In this document: positions 1-8,016 of the stretch, one piece after another
How the letters are laid out: the number at the start of each line of letters is the position of its first letter
Numbering within the stretch: position 1 is the stretch's first letter
From: Caldovatus aquaticus
GTDB lineage: Bacteria; Pseudomonadota; Alphaproteobacteria; Acetobacterales; Acetobacteraceae
DNA: 38,913 nt
NCBI RefSeq assembly: GCF_019458025.1
Contig: NZ_JAHZUY010000029.1
Coordinates: 1-38,913, forward strand
Direction of reading: 5' to 3'
Notes under the pieces: generated by a model
What the model saw: only the letters and a program-made list of their open reading frames with translations
What the model was told of the DNA's origin: nothing
Databases searched by the model: none
Position numbers and translations under genes: made by a program

Positions 1-621
1 CGGACGGCAGGGGTCCACCACCAGCACCGCCTCGCCGGGCCCGCAGCCGAGGCCGGCCTGCGGGCCGGGGTCGGGCAGGCCGGTCGCGCCGCCGATCCGC
101 GCCTCGGCGAGCAGCGCCATCGCCTCCGCCGCCGCCGCGCGCGCGCCGGAAGGCAGCGGCCCGGCCTGCGGGCCGAGCCCGTGCGCGAGGACGAGCGCCA
201 GCGGATCGGCCGCCGCGTCCCGGGACGGGGCCGCGAGCAGCGCGACCGGCGCGCGGCGCCGCCCGAAGCGCGGCGCCTGCCAGAGACCGGCGTCGAGCAG
301 GACCAGGGGAGCGGCGCGGATTCCGCCGCCCTCGCCCCCGGCGGCGGTTCCGGACGCCCCCTCGCCGCCCCGGCGCAGCGGCCGCCGGGCGGAGGCCGGC
401 AGCAGCAGGGGGAGTGCCGGGTCGGCGGCGCGGCGGAACACCGCCCACCAGGGCGCCGGAAGGATCGCGGCCTCGGGGAAGAAGGCGGGCAGGTGCGGCA
501 GGTCGCGCAGCAGGCCGGAGGGGGCGCGGTAGCGGCGGCTCTCCGCCGCGGCCGGCACGGCCGGGCCGTTTCCCGTCGGACCCGGCGCGGGCGGCGGCGC
601 GGCGCAGGCCGATGGATGCAC
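1..621 (-). CDS. KpsC-like capsular polysaccharide protein (3' truncated by window edge)
   Basis: This frame is open from a GTG at 621 to the window edge with no stop, so only the first 207 codons are present. The GTG has an AGGA ribosome-binding site 8 nt upstream. The translation has an Ala/Pro-rich start, a WWAVF segment near residue 57, an Ala-rich helix with MALLAEARI near residues 171-179, and then GEAVLVVDPCRP at the visible end. A helix followed by a 'G..VLVVDQ'-like strand is, from memory, how a KpsC-type beta-Kdo/capsule glycosyltransferase domain begins, and the position diverging from kpsMTED fits a capsule locus. The residues seen are not diagnostic. KpsS or an unrelated capsule enzyme remains possible, and the catalytic part lies outside the window. 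Confidence 0.45.
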   Translation of the reverse strand, partial: MHPSACAAPPPAPGPTGNGPAVPAAAESRRYRAPSGLLRDLPHLPAFFPEAAILPAPWWAVFRRAADPALPLLLPASARRPLRRGGEGASGTAAGGEGGGIRAAPLVLLDAGLWQAPRFGRRRAPVALLAAPSRDAAADPLALVLAHGLGPQAGPLPSGARAAAAEAMALLAEARIGGATGLPDPGPQAGLGCGPGEAVLVVDPCRP

Positions 622-1082
622 GCGTTCCGTCCTGACGCTCCCCCGATCCGCGCGATGGCGTCCCGTGCGCACGCCCGCGCCGCCAGGGTCCCGGCCGGGC
701 CGCGCCGGAGGCGGCGGGCACCCCGCGCGGGGACTGCGCACGGATGCAGGTAATGCTATTTATGGTTTCGGCCGGCGCGTGTCAGCACGGTCGCGTCTCC
801 GGGCCCGGCGGGTCGCACGGCCGCGTCGTCCGCAGCACGACGGATCCGGCCCCGGGCAGGGGTGGCGGCGCGCCGGCGGGCGGCCGCGCGGCCGGGGGAT
901 GACGCGGCGGGCCGGACGGGACATCCGGGCGGGGCGCCGCGCCCGGGGAGGGGCGAGTGTTGGACCACGAACGGAACCTAAGGCCACAGAGGCTTCGCCA
1001 GCCCGGCACGGGCGTCACCGGTCGCGCGGCGGGCGGGGCGCAGGCCAGGGCGGCGGCGCGGCGGCGGCCGGGGCACCGGGCG
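622..1082. other. Divergent intergenic region of the capsule locus
   Basis: This 461-base gap separates two divergently transcribed capsule genes and should hold both promoters. It is mostly G/C-rich, with one short AT-rich island at 748-768 that stands out in this window. The best promoter-like pair reads leftward and is listed separately. I see no convincing rightward promoter; TTGGAC at 960-965 has no good -10 at the right distance. Open frames crossing the region on both strands have low-complexity Arg/Ala/Gly/Pro translations and look like GC-rich noise. Confidence 0.6.
757..785 (-). promoter_or_regulatory. Candidate leftward promoter for the KpsC-like gene
   Basis: On the minus strand CTGACA (780-785) is followed after 17 nt by TAAATA (757-762). 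The -35 matches five of six sigma-70 consensus bases and the -10 only three. It lies in the single AT-rich island of the divergent region, about 135 nt upstream of the chosen GTG. Assigned by inspection only. Confidence 0.3.
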
Positions 1083-1520
1083 ATGCGCGCGGCCATGATG
1101 GCGCTGCTAGCGCTGGCCGGGGGCGGCTGCGCGGATCTCCGCGGCGCCGGCGGCGCGGCGGCGGGGGCCGCGCCGGCGGACCGGGCCTCCCCGGCCGATC
1201 CGCTGATCGCCTTCGCGGCGCAGGCGCGGCCCGGCGCCGAGGCCACGGTGACAGACCCCGCCACCGGGGCGGCGCTGCGGGTGCGGCTGGTGCGCGCCTA
1301 TGCCGCGGCGAGCGGGCGCGAGTGCCGCGAACTGGCCGTGCTCGGCTTCGCGGCGACCGGCGGCGAGCGGCGGCGCCTTGTCTGCCGCGGCGAGGGCGGG
1401 CGGTGGGCCGAGGCGCGGGCGCGGGGGGGCGCCCGGCGCCCCCCCCCGCCCGGGGGGCCCCCCCGGGCGCTGCTGCGCTCCGGCCTCGCCGCGGCGCCGG
1501 GCGGCCCGGCCGTTCCGTGA
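1083..1520 (+). CDS. Small lipoprotein-like surface protein, RT0821/Lpp0805-like
   Basis: A 145-residue exported protein. It opens with a short hydrophobic segment (MMALLALAGGGC) ending at Cys16, which resembles a lipoprotein signal although the lipobox is imperfect (Gly at -3). The core reads ATVTDPATGAALRVR, then CRE, then LVCRGEGGRW. This 'W/V-NP-G ... CRE ... CR..G.W' arrangement recalls the RT0821/Lpp0805 (17-kDa surface antigen-like) proteins of Proteobacteria. After the conserved Trp the tail is low-complexity Arg/Pro/Gly encoded by homopolymer runs, so the true C-terminus is uncertain. The stop codon shares one base with the kpsM start, indicating the same transcript. A role in capsule surface assembly is inference from position. 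The start could also lie upstream; no strong ribosome-binding site precedes 1083. Confidence 0.55.
   Translation: MRAAMMALLALAGGGCADLRGAGGAAAGAAPADRASPADPLIAFAAQARPGAEATVTDPATGAALRVRLVRAYAAASGRECRELAVLGFAATGGERRRLVCRGEGGRWAEARARGGARRPPPPGGPPRALLRSGLAAAPGGPAVP
1423..1469. repeat. G/C homopolymer cluster with near-perfect palindrome
   Basis: Seven G (1423-1429), nine C (1439-1447), six G (1452-1457) and seven C (1458-1464) fall within about 45 bp at the 3' end of the lipoprotein gene. Bases 1447-1457 and 1459-1469 form an 11-bp inverted repeat around one central base. The run can fold into a very stable hairpin, and it is also the kind of stretch where base calling slips. Confidence 0.75.
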
Positions 1521-2359
1521 TGCGCTCCGGCGCCGCGGCGCGGCCGGACCCGGCGGAGGCGGCCGCCGTCCCGCAGCCGCGGCCGCGCGAGGGCTGGCGC
1601 GTGCAGCGCCGGGTGATCGGGGCGCTGATCCTGCGCGAGCTGCACATCCGGTTCGGGCGGCGGAACCTCGGCTACCTCTGGCTGTTCGCGGAGCCGCTGC
1701 TGCTCGGCCTCGCCGTCTCGGCGATGCACGCGCTCGGCGCCCGCGGCGCCGGGCCGAGAAGCGCGATCTCCGTCTTCGCCTTCTTCGCGGTCGGCTATTC
1801 GCTCTACTACATGTTCCGCGCCGTGGTCGGGCGCGCCGCGAACGGCCTGGCCGGCAACCGGCCTCTGCTCTACCACCGGATCGTCACCCCGCTCGACCTG
1901 CTCTATGCGCGCCACCTGCTGGAGGCGGCGGCCTGCGTGATGGTGGTGGCCCTGGTGTCGTTCGGGGTGACGGTGGTCCAGGGCCTCGCGCCCGACGACC
2001 CGATCAAGATGCTGGCCGCGGTGGCGCTGATGGCCTGGCTGTGCCACGGCCTCGCCCTGCTGGTCGCCGCCGGCGTGGAGCGGTGGGAGATGGTGGAGCG
2101 GCTGACGCATCCGCTGATCTATCTCCAGCTCCCCATCTCCGGCGCCTTCTTCCTGGTGGACTGGCTGCCGGGCCCGATGCAGGAGCTCGCGCTCTACAAC
2201 CCGACGGTGCACGTCTTCGAGCTGCTGCGGGACGGCCAGTTCGGGCAGCGGATCCGCACCACCTACGACATCGGCTACGTCGCGGCCTGCGCGGCGGCGC
2301 TGCAGTTCCTCGGCCTGTGCGCGATGCACGCCGTGCGCCCGCACATCCAGGTGGACTGA
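1520..2359 (+). CDS. kpsM: Capsule polysaccharide ABC exporter permease KpsM
   Basis: A 279-residue ABC-2 type inner-membrane permease that forms the transmembrane channel for capsule polysaccharide export, partnered by the ATPase encoded next. An N-terminal cytoplasmic stretch ending in LILRELHIRFGRRNLGYLW, characteristic of KpsM/ABC-2 exporters, is followed by about six hydrophobic segments near residues 52-72, 83-103, 133-154, 163-184, 196-214 and 250-270. Length matches the family (about 260-280). The ATG at 1520 overlaps the stop of the preceding gene by one base, and kpsT starts 32 nt after its stop. The adjacent ATPase, PCP-3 protein and outer-membrane exporter make the assignment firm. 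The exported polymer cannot be told from this gene. Confidence 0.88.
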   Translation: MRSGAAARPDPAEAAAVPQPRPREGWRVQRRVIGALILRELHIRFGRRNLGYLWLFAEPLLLGLAVSAMHALGARGAGPRSAISVFAFFAVGYSLYYMFRAVVGRAANGLAGNRPLLYHRIVTPLDLLYARHLLEAAACVMVVALVSFGVTVVQGLAPDDPIKMLAAVALMAWLCHGLALLVAAGVERWEMVERLTHPLIYLQLPISGAFFLVDWLPGPMQELALYNPTVHVFELLRDGQFGQRIRTTYDIGYVAACAAALQFLGLCAMHAVRPHIQVD

Positions 2360-2391
2360 GCGCGGCGGGGACGGACGGGCGGGGATGGCGC

Positions 2392-3045
2392 ATGGGGCTC
2401 GAGCTGGTCAACGTCCGCAAGAGCTATCCGCGGCGCGGCGGCGGCGTGCACGAGGTGCTGCGCGGGGTGAACGCGCGCATCCGGCGCGGCGAGGCGGTCG
2501 GCATCCTCGGCCGCAACGGCGCCGGGAAGTCCACCCTGCTCCGCATCGTGGCCGGAGTGGAGCGGCCGAGCTCGGGCGTGGTGCGGCGGGCGATGAGCAT
2601 CTCCTGGCCGCTGGGCTTCGGCGGCGCCTTCCAGGGGGCGCTCACCGGCGCGGACAACGTCCGCTTCATCGCCAGGATCTACGGCAGGCCGGTGCAGCGC
2701 ACGCTGGAGGTCGTCGAGAGCTTCGCCGAGCTCGGCGAGTACCTGCGCATGCCGTTCGCCTCCTACTCGAGCGGGATGCGCGCGCGGCTCGCCTTCGCCG
2801 TCTCGCTCGCGGTGGACTTCGACTGCTACCTGGTGGACGAGGCGATCGCCCCGGCCGACGCGCGGTTCGCCGAGAAGTTCCGGGCGGCCTTCGCCGAGCG
2901 GGCACGCCGCAGCGCGCTGATCCTGGTCACGCACAGCGCGGCGACCGTGCGCGCCTACTGCACGAGAGCGGCGATCCTCGACGGGGGGACCCTCACCTTC
3001 TATGAAGATCTCGACGAAGCCCTCGCCACCTACAACCTCCTTTGA
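2392..3045 (+). CDS. kpsT: Capsule polysaccharide ABC exporter ATPase KpsT
   Basis: A 217-residue ATPase powering capsule export with KpsM. Visible motifs are Walker A GRNGAGKST (residues 40-48), the KpsT-type SWPLGFGGAFQG region (71-82) with LTGADNVRF, the ABC signature SSGMR (126-130), the Walker B end with Asp149-Glu150, and the switch His181 in LVTHS. Length is typical of KpsT (about 220). After Walker B it reads DEAIAPADARF where I recall DEVTAVGDARF in most relatives; catalytic residues are retained. The ATG at 2392 begins MGLELVNVRKSY, the normal KpsT start; another ATG at 2385 is out of frame. The 3' end overlaps kpsE by 44 nt, suggesting translational coupling. Confidence 0.9.
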   Translation: MGLELVNVRKSYPRRGGGVHEVLRGVNARIRRGEAVGILGRNGAGKSTLLRIVAGVERPSSGVVRRAMSISWPLGFGGAFQGALTGADNVRFIARIYGRPVQRTLEVVESFAELGEYLRMPFASYSSGMRARLAFAVSLAVDFDCYLVDEAIAPADARFAEKFRAAFAERARRSALILVTHSAATVRAYCTRAAILDGGTLTFYEDLDEALATYNLL

Positions 3046-4234
3046 CGTCTCCGCCACGCCGGCGGCGGACGCGGGCTGGGCCGGCACGCCGGACACGGCC
3101 GGGGAGGCGGCGGCCGGCGGGCAGGGCCGCCCGCTGCGCCGGCTCGCCGCCTGGGCGGCGCGGCGCGCCTTCCTGCTCGCGGTGGTGCTGCCGTCGCTGC
3201 TCGGCGCCGCCTACTTCCTCGGCATCGCCGCCGACCAGTACGTGTCGGAGGCGCGGTTCGTGGTGCGCGGCCGCGCGGGGACGGCGGGCGGCGGCCTGTC
3301 CGGGCTCGGCAGCCTGTTGGGCGGCGCCGGCCTCGCCCCGTCGCACGAGGAGGCGCAGGCGGTGCGCGACTTCCTCGCCTCGCACGGCGCGGTGGATGCG
3401 CTGGGCGGGCGGGTGGACCTGGTCGCGATCTTCACCCGGCCCGAGGCGGACTGGCTCTCGCGGCTGTGGTGGACCGATCCCGAGCGGCTGACCCGCTACT
3501 TCACCTCCATGGTGACGGCCAGCTACGACACCACCTCGGGCCTGATCACGCTGCGGGTGCGGAGCTTCCGGCCGGAGGATTCGCGCCGCCTCGCGGAGGA
3601 GCTGCTGGTCCTCTCCGAGGCCCTGGTCAACCGCATGAGCGAGCGGGCGCGCGAGGACGCGCTGCGCATCGCGCGCGAGGAGGTGGCGATCGCCGAGCGG
3701 CGCGTGATCGCGGCGCGCGAGGCGCTGACGGCGCTGCGCGCCCGCCAGCAGGCGCTCGATCCGTCGCGCGGCGCGGCGATCGCGACCGAGACGATCGGCC
3801 AGCTCGAGGGCCAGCTCACCGTGGCGCGGGCGGAGCTGGAGGCGCGGTCGCGCTTCATGCGTCCCGACAATCCGGGCCTGCTCGAGGTGCGCAACCGGAT
3901 CGCCGCGCTCGAGCGCCAGATCGCCGAGGAGCGCCAGCGCCACACCGCCGGCGGGACGGCGCTCGCGGGCCAGCTCGCCGAGTACGACCGGCTGATGCTC
4001 GAGCGCGAGCTCGCCGACCGCCAGCTCGCCTCCGCCGTCGCCTCGCTCGAGCAGGCGCGGGTCGAGGCGCAGCGCCAGCAGGTGTTCCTCGCCCGCGTGG
4101 TCGAGCCGAACCTCGCGGAATATCCCCTCTATCCCAGGCGGATCATGAACTCGATCGGACTGTTCGTCGGTCTCGCCGTGCTCTACGGCATCGCCAGGCT
4201 GCTGATCGCGGGGATGCGCGAACATGCGGCGTGA
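3002..4234 (+). CDS. kpsE: Capsule export inner-membrane PCP protein KpsE
   Basis: A 410-residue polysaccharide co-polymerase/export protein of the KpsE type, thought to bridge the KpsMT transporter and the outer-membrane channel through the periplasm. A Pro/Ala-rich cytoplasmic N-terminus precedes a membrane segment near 57-76, followed by DQYVSEARFVVRG, the classic beginning of the periplasmic domain. A Gly-rich LSGLGSLLGG loop comes next, then long coiled-coil stretches (about 200-350, rich in Glu, Arg and Ala). The protein ends with PLYPRR and a second membrane helix near 378-402. The start lies inside kpsT (44-nt overlap) and the end overlaps kpsD by 11 nt. The initiator could be somewhat further downstream, since the first 45 residues look unstructured. 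Confidence 0.87.
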   Translation: MKISTKPSPPTTSFDVSATPAADAGWAGTPDTAGEAAAGGQGRPLRRLAAWAARRAFLLAVVLPSLLGAAYFLGIAADQYVSEARFVVRGRAGTAGGGLSGLGSLLGGAGLAPSHEEAQAVRDFLASHGAVDALGGRVDLVAIFTRPEADWLSRLWWTDPERLTRYFTSMVTASYDTTSGLITLRVRSFRPEDSRRLAEELLVLSEALVNRMSERAREDALRIAREEVAIAERRVIAAREALTALRARQQALDPSRGAAIATETIGQLEGQLTVARAELEARSRFMRPDNPGLLEVRNRIAALERQIAEERQRHTAGGTALAGQLAEYDRLMLERELADRQLASAVASLEQARVEAQRQQVFLARVVEPNLAEYPLYPRRIMNSIGLFVGLAVLYGIARLLIAGMREHAA

Positions 4235-6098
4235 GCCGCGGGGCGGCGCGGCGCGCCGCGACGGGGGCCTGCTCCGCCCCCTGCTGCTTGCGCTGGCGCT
4301 GGCCGGGCTTGCCGGCGGCCCGGCCGCGGGCCAGGGGCGCCTCCCCCCGGTGGCGGCGGGCGTGCCGCAGACGGCGCAGCAGCAGCTGCTGCTGCAGCAG
4401 ATGCAGGCACAGCAGGGGGCGACCCAGCCGCCGCCCCCGCCGGGCACGGTGCCGGCCGCCTCGCCGGCGCCCTCGGGGCTGCTGTTCGACGAGCGCAGCC
4501 TCGCCGACATCCCCGGCCCGGCGCGCAACCGCGAGCGGCTGGGCCAGCCGACCGAGGCCGAGGGCGGCCCGCGCCTCGTGCCGCCGCTCGGCGATCTCGG
4601 CCGCACCAGCGGCCCCGCGACCGCCGTGTTCGGCGCCGCCCTCTTCACCGGCCAGCCGACGACCAGCAGCGACGCGCCCAACCCGAACTACGTCCTCGCG
4701 CCCGGCGACCGGGTGAGCGTGCGGGCCTGGGGGGCGGTGGACGCCGAGGTGGTCGCCGTGGTGGACCCGCAGGGGAACATCTTCATCCCCAATGTCGGGC
4801 CGGTGCCGCTCGCCGGGGTGCGGGTCGGCGACCTGCAGAGCGTGGTCTCGGCCGCGATCCAGCGGGTCTACACGCAGCAGGTCCAGGTCTATGCGACGGT
4901 GCTGAGCACCCAGCGCATCGGCGTCTTCGTCACCGGCTTCGTGCGCCTGCCCGGGCGCTACGCCGGCGCCGCCTCCGATTCGCTGCTCGACTTCCTGGTG
5001 CGCGCCGGCGGCGTGGATCCGGGGCGCGGCAGCTTCCGCGACATCACCCTGCAGCGCGGCGGGCGCACCGTCGCCACGGTGGACCTGTACCGGTTCCTCC
5101 TCGAGGGCCACCTGCCGGCCCTCAGGCTGCAGGAGGGGGACACCATCGTGGTCGGTCGCCAGCGCGCCCTGATCGGCGCCGACGGGGCGGTGCGCAACAA
5201 CTTCCTCTTCGAGGCCGCGGGCCGCGGCGGCATGAGCGGGCGCGAGCTGATCGAGTACGCCCGCCCGCTGCCGTCGGCGACCAACGCGGTGGTGCGCGGG
5301 GTGCGCGGGGCGGTGCCGTTCTCGCGCTACGTCTCGCTGCAGGAGCTGGCCGGCATGCAGCTCCTCGACCAGGACACCGTCACCTTCGCCGCGGACGCGG
5401 CGCAGCGCACCATCCGCATCACGGTCGAGGGCAGCCGGCTCTATCCCTCGGTGCTGGTCGCCGACCGCGACGTCCAGCTCTGCGAGATCCTCGACCACAT
5501 CGCCGTGGACCCGGCGCTCGCCGACACCCGCTCCGTCTTCCTGCTGCGGCCGCGGCTCGCGGCGCAGCAGCAGCGCGCCATCAACGAGGCGCTCGACCGG
5601 CTGGAGCGCCAGCTCTTCATGGCGGTCAGCCCGACCACGGGCGTGGCCAACATCCGCGCGAGCGAGGCGCAGCTCGTCGCCTCCTACATCTCGCGCGCGC
5701 GGCGGGTGCAGCCCGAGGGGCGGCTGGTGGTGAGCGACGAGGACGGGCACTGCGTGCCGGTGCGGATGGAGGACGGCGACATCGTCGTGATCCCGGAGCG
5801 CTCCTCCTCCGTGCTCGTCACCGGCGAGGTCACGATGCCGCAGGCGGTGGTCTGGCGCGAGGGCTGGCGGATCTCCGACTACGTCCGCGCGGCCGGCGGC
5901 TTCACCCCGCGCGGCAACAGCTCGACCCTGATGATCCGCCGGCCGAGCGGGCAGACGCTGCTCGATCCCGACGCCGCGCCGCGGCCCGGGGACGAGCTGA
6001 TCGCGCTGCCCTATCTCGACCCGAAGTACCAGCAGATCGCGAGCGACCTGCTGGCGCTCGTGTTCCAGATCGCGGTGGCAACCAGGGTGTTCCAGTAG
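4224..6098 (+). CDS. kpsD: Outer-membrane capsule exporter KpsD (polysaccharide export, SLBB domains)
   Basis: A 624-residue secreted polysaccharide export protein that should form the outer-membrane end of the capsule export machine. A signal peptide (LLLALALAGLAGGPAAG) is followed by a Gln-rich segment and a Pro-rich linker. The poly_export domain begins near residue 153 (NYVLAPGDRVSVRAWG, then VDPQGNIFIPNVGPVPLAG). A first SLBB-like domain covers about 230-320 (GFVRLPGRYAGAASDSLLDFL). A second lies near 530-600 (VTGEVTMPQAVVW, then VRAAGGFTPRG). Size and domain order agree with KpsD (about 560-630) rather than the shorter Wza, and there is no lipobox. It is the last gene of the rightward capsule operon and overlaps kpsE by 11 nt. 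Confidence 0.87.
   Translation: MRREPRGGAARRDGGLLRPLLLALALAGLAGGPAAGQGRLPPVAAGVPQTAQQQLLLQQMQAQQGATQPPPPPGTVPAASPAPSGLLFDERSLADIPGPARNRERLGQPTEAEGGPRLVPPLGDLGRTSGPATAVFGAALFTGQPTTSSDAPNPNYVLAPGDRVSVRAWGAVDAEVVAVVDPQGNIFIPNVGPVPLAGVRVGDLQSVVSAAIQRVYTQQVQVYATVLSTQRIGVFVTGFVRLPGRYAGAASDSLLDFLVRAGGVDPGRGSFRDITLQRGGRTVATVDLYRFLLEGHLPALRLQEGDTIVVGRQRALIGADGAVRNNFLFEAAGRGGMSGRELIEYARPLPSATNAVVRGVRGAVPFSRYVSLQELAGMQLLDQDTVTFAADAAQRTIRITVEGSRLYPSVLVADRDVQLCEILDHIAVDPALADTRSVFLLRPRLAAQQQRAINEALDRLERQLFMAVSPTTGVANIRASEAQLVASYISRARRVQPEGRLVVSDEDGHCVPVRMEDGDIVVIPERSSSVLVTGEVTMPQAVVWREGWRISDYVRAAGGFTPRGNSSTLMIRRPSGQTLLDPDAAPRPGDELIALPYLDPKYQQIASDLLALVFQIAVATRVFQ
4376..4395. repeat. 20-bp perfect CAG/CTG palindrome within kpsD
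   Basis: Three CAG triplets run directly into three CTG triplets. With one flanking base on each side they form a perfect 20-bp inverted repeat with no spacer. It encodes the QQQLLL segment just after the signal peptide, and more CAG codons follow to about 4415. Such runs can form slipped or hairpin structures. Confidence 0.8.
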
Positions 6099-6379
6099 GG
6101 CCGGTCGCGGACGGCCGGGCGAAGCCGGCGCGCGCGGTCGCGCGCGGGGGGCGGGCACGCTCGCGCGGCCGTGTCGCGAGACTTGCGTCCGGCCCCGGCC
6201 GGAGGGTTCAACCACCGGTCTGCGGGCGGGGGCGAGGGCACATCCGGTGGCGGGAGTCTGGTCCAGGCCCGTGCGGGCGGAAGCCCGGGCGGAGAAGGCT
6301 GCGGGCGGAGCGCCTGCCGCCCGCGCCGCCCGGCGCGCGCCCACGCCGTCTCGGCGCGCAGCGCCGAGGGGAAACCGCC
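6099..6379. other. Convergent intergenic region after kpsD
   Basis: This 281-base gap separates kpsD from the leftward beta-CASP gene. A weak 5-bp hairpin (6099-6103 with 6112-6116) follows the kpsD stop directly. A CG-repeat hairpin (6129-6136 with 6139-6146) comes next. Neither has a T-tract, so termination there is only possible. I see no gene in the rest. Confidence 0.4.
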
Positions 6380-7987
6380 CTACGTTCCCTCGATCGCGGC
6401 GCGCAGCCGCCGGATCAGCGCCTCGCGCGCCGCGTCGTCCGGCGCCTCGTCGAGCGCGCGCTCGATCGAGAGCAGCAGCGCGGCGCGCGCGTTGTGCCAG
6501 TCGAGATGGCCGAGCCGCTCGGCATCGGTGCGGCGCCGTCCCCGGTCCGGCAGGCGGGCGGGCGGTGCGGCCGGGGACAGGGCGAAGGCCTCGTCCAGCG
6601 TCGGGCGGAGGATCGCCGTCTCGGGCACGACGCGGCGCCCGACGATGCGCCTGGCAAGGCCCTCGATCGCCGCTTCCTCGCCATGCACGAGGAAGACGCC
6701 GCCGCGCACCGGCGCGCGGGCGGCGATCCAGCGGCCGAGCTCCGGCCCGTCGGCATGGCCCGAATAGTCGGCGATCTCCGCGATCTGGGCGGCGACCTTC
6801 ACCCTCTCGCCCTGGATCCGCACGTCCCGCGCGCCGTCGCGCAGCAGGCGGCCGAGCGTGCCCTCGGCCTGGAAGCCGACGAACAGCACCGTGGCGCGCG
6901 GGTCGGGCAGCCAGTTGCGCAGGTGGTGGCGGATGCGCCCGGCCTCGCACATGCCGCTGCCGGCGATGATCACGTGGAAGCCGTCCTCGAGCGCGATGGC
7001 GCGGCTCTGCTCCTGCGACTCTGTGAAGCGCAGCCGGGGCGAGCGCAGCGCGCGCGCGAGCGCCTTGCCCTCGGCGAGCGCGCCGGCGTGGCGGAGGAAG
7101 ATGCGGCTGGCGCGGATCGCGAGCGGGCTGTCGAGGTAGACCGGCGCCTCCGGGACCTCTCCCGCATCCATCAGCGTGACGAGGTCCCACATCACCTCCT
7201 GCGCCCGTTCCACCGCGAAGCTCGGCACCAGCAGCGCGCCGCCGCGGCGCGCCGCCTTGCGCACGATCTCGGCAAGCCGGGCGCGCCGCTCCGCCTCGGA
7301 GCAGGGGGGACGATCCTCGTCGCCGTAGGTGGATTCGCAGATCACGTGGTCCACGCCGGCGGGGCCCTGCGGATCGGACTGCAGCACCGAGCAGTCCGGC
7401 CCGAGATCGCCGGAGACGAGGATGCGGAGCGGCGCCTCCGCGGCGCCGGCGGGGGCGGCGAACTCCAGCTCGATCGAGGCCGAGCCGAGCATGTGGCCGG
7501 CGTTCCAGTAGCGCGCGCGCACCCCTTCCGCGGGCTCGGTCCACTCGTCGAGCTCGACGGTGCGGAACTGGCCGATCACGCGCTCCCCGTCCTCGGCGGT
7601 GTAGATCGGCGTCACCGGCTCCATGCCGCCGCGGCGGCGGTTGCGGCGGTTCAGCGTCTCGACCTCCATCTCCTGGACGTGGCCGGCGTCCGGCAGCATC
7701 ACCGAGCACAGGTCCCGCGTCGCGCGCGTCGCGTGGATCGGGCCGCGGAAGCCGGCCTTGGCGAGCTTCGGCAGCAGGCCCGAATGGTCGATGTGCGCGT
7801 GGGTGAGCAGCACGCAGTCGAGGGCGCGCGGGTCGAAGGGGAAGGGCTCGTAGTTCAGCGCCTTCAGGGACTTCGGCCCCTGGAACATCCCGCAGTCCAC
7901 GAGGAAGCGCGCGCCGGGCGCCTCGAACAGCAGGCAGAGGCCGGTCACGGTGCGCGCCGCGCCGCAGACCCGGAGCGTGACCGCCAT
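6380..7987 (-). CDS. MBL-fold/beta-CASP RNA metabolism-type enzyme
   Basis: A 535-residue metallo-beta-lactamase with a beta-CASP insertion, the CPSF-73-like fold of zinc-dependent RNA nucleases found in many bacteria. The metal motif is THAHIDHSG (His63, His65, Asp67, His68). Further metal-site segments are YWNAGHMLGSASIEL and LVSGDLG. The beta-CASP part contains PSFAVERAQEV, IIAGSGMCEAGRIRHHL and DYSGHADG, and the C-terminal RMMBL-like part has GVFLVHGEE. The ATG at 7987 follows GGAGGCGGGG, a clear ribosome-binding site. It starts 29 nt after the alpha/beta hydrolase gene and may share its transcript. The RNA substrate is unknown. It lacks an obvious KH domain, so archaeal-type aCPSF is unlikely. 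Confidence 0.82.
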   Translation of the reverse strand: MAVTLRVCGAARTVTGLCLLFEAPGARFLVDCGMFQGPKSLKALNYEPFPFDPRALDCVLLTHAHIDHSGLLPKLAKAGFRGPIHATRATRDLCSVMLPDAGHVQEMEVETLNRRNRRRGGMEPVTPIYTAEDGERVIGQFRTVELDEWTEPAEGVRARYWNAGHMLGSASIELEFAAPAGAAEAPLRILVSGDLGPDCSVLQSDPQGPAGVDHVICESTYGDEDRPPCSEAERRARLAEIVRKAARRGGALLVPSFAVERAQEVMWDLVTLMDAGEVPEAPVYLDSPLAIRASRIFLRHAGALAEGKALARALRSPRLRFTESQEQSRAIALEDGFHVIIAGSGMCEAGRIRHHLRNWLPDPRATVLFVGFQAEGTLGRLLRDGARDVRIQGERVKVAAQIAEIADYSGHADGPELGRWIAARAPVRGGVFLVHGEEAAIEGLARRIVGRRVVPETAILRPTLDEAFALSPAAPPARLPDRGRRRTDAERLGHLDWHNARAALLLSIERALDEAPDDAAREALIRRLRAAIEGT

Positions 7988-8016
7988 CCCCGCCTCCGTT
8001 CCCGCCGCGCCGGCCG

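Noticed and set aside
4143..7709. A minus-strand open frame of nearly 1200 codons
   Set aside because: It runs antisense through kpsD and in a shifted frame through the beta-CASP gene; its translation is low-complexity Arg/Ala/Gly/His with no motif. It is an effect of high GC.
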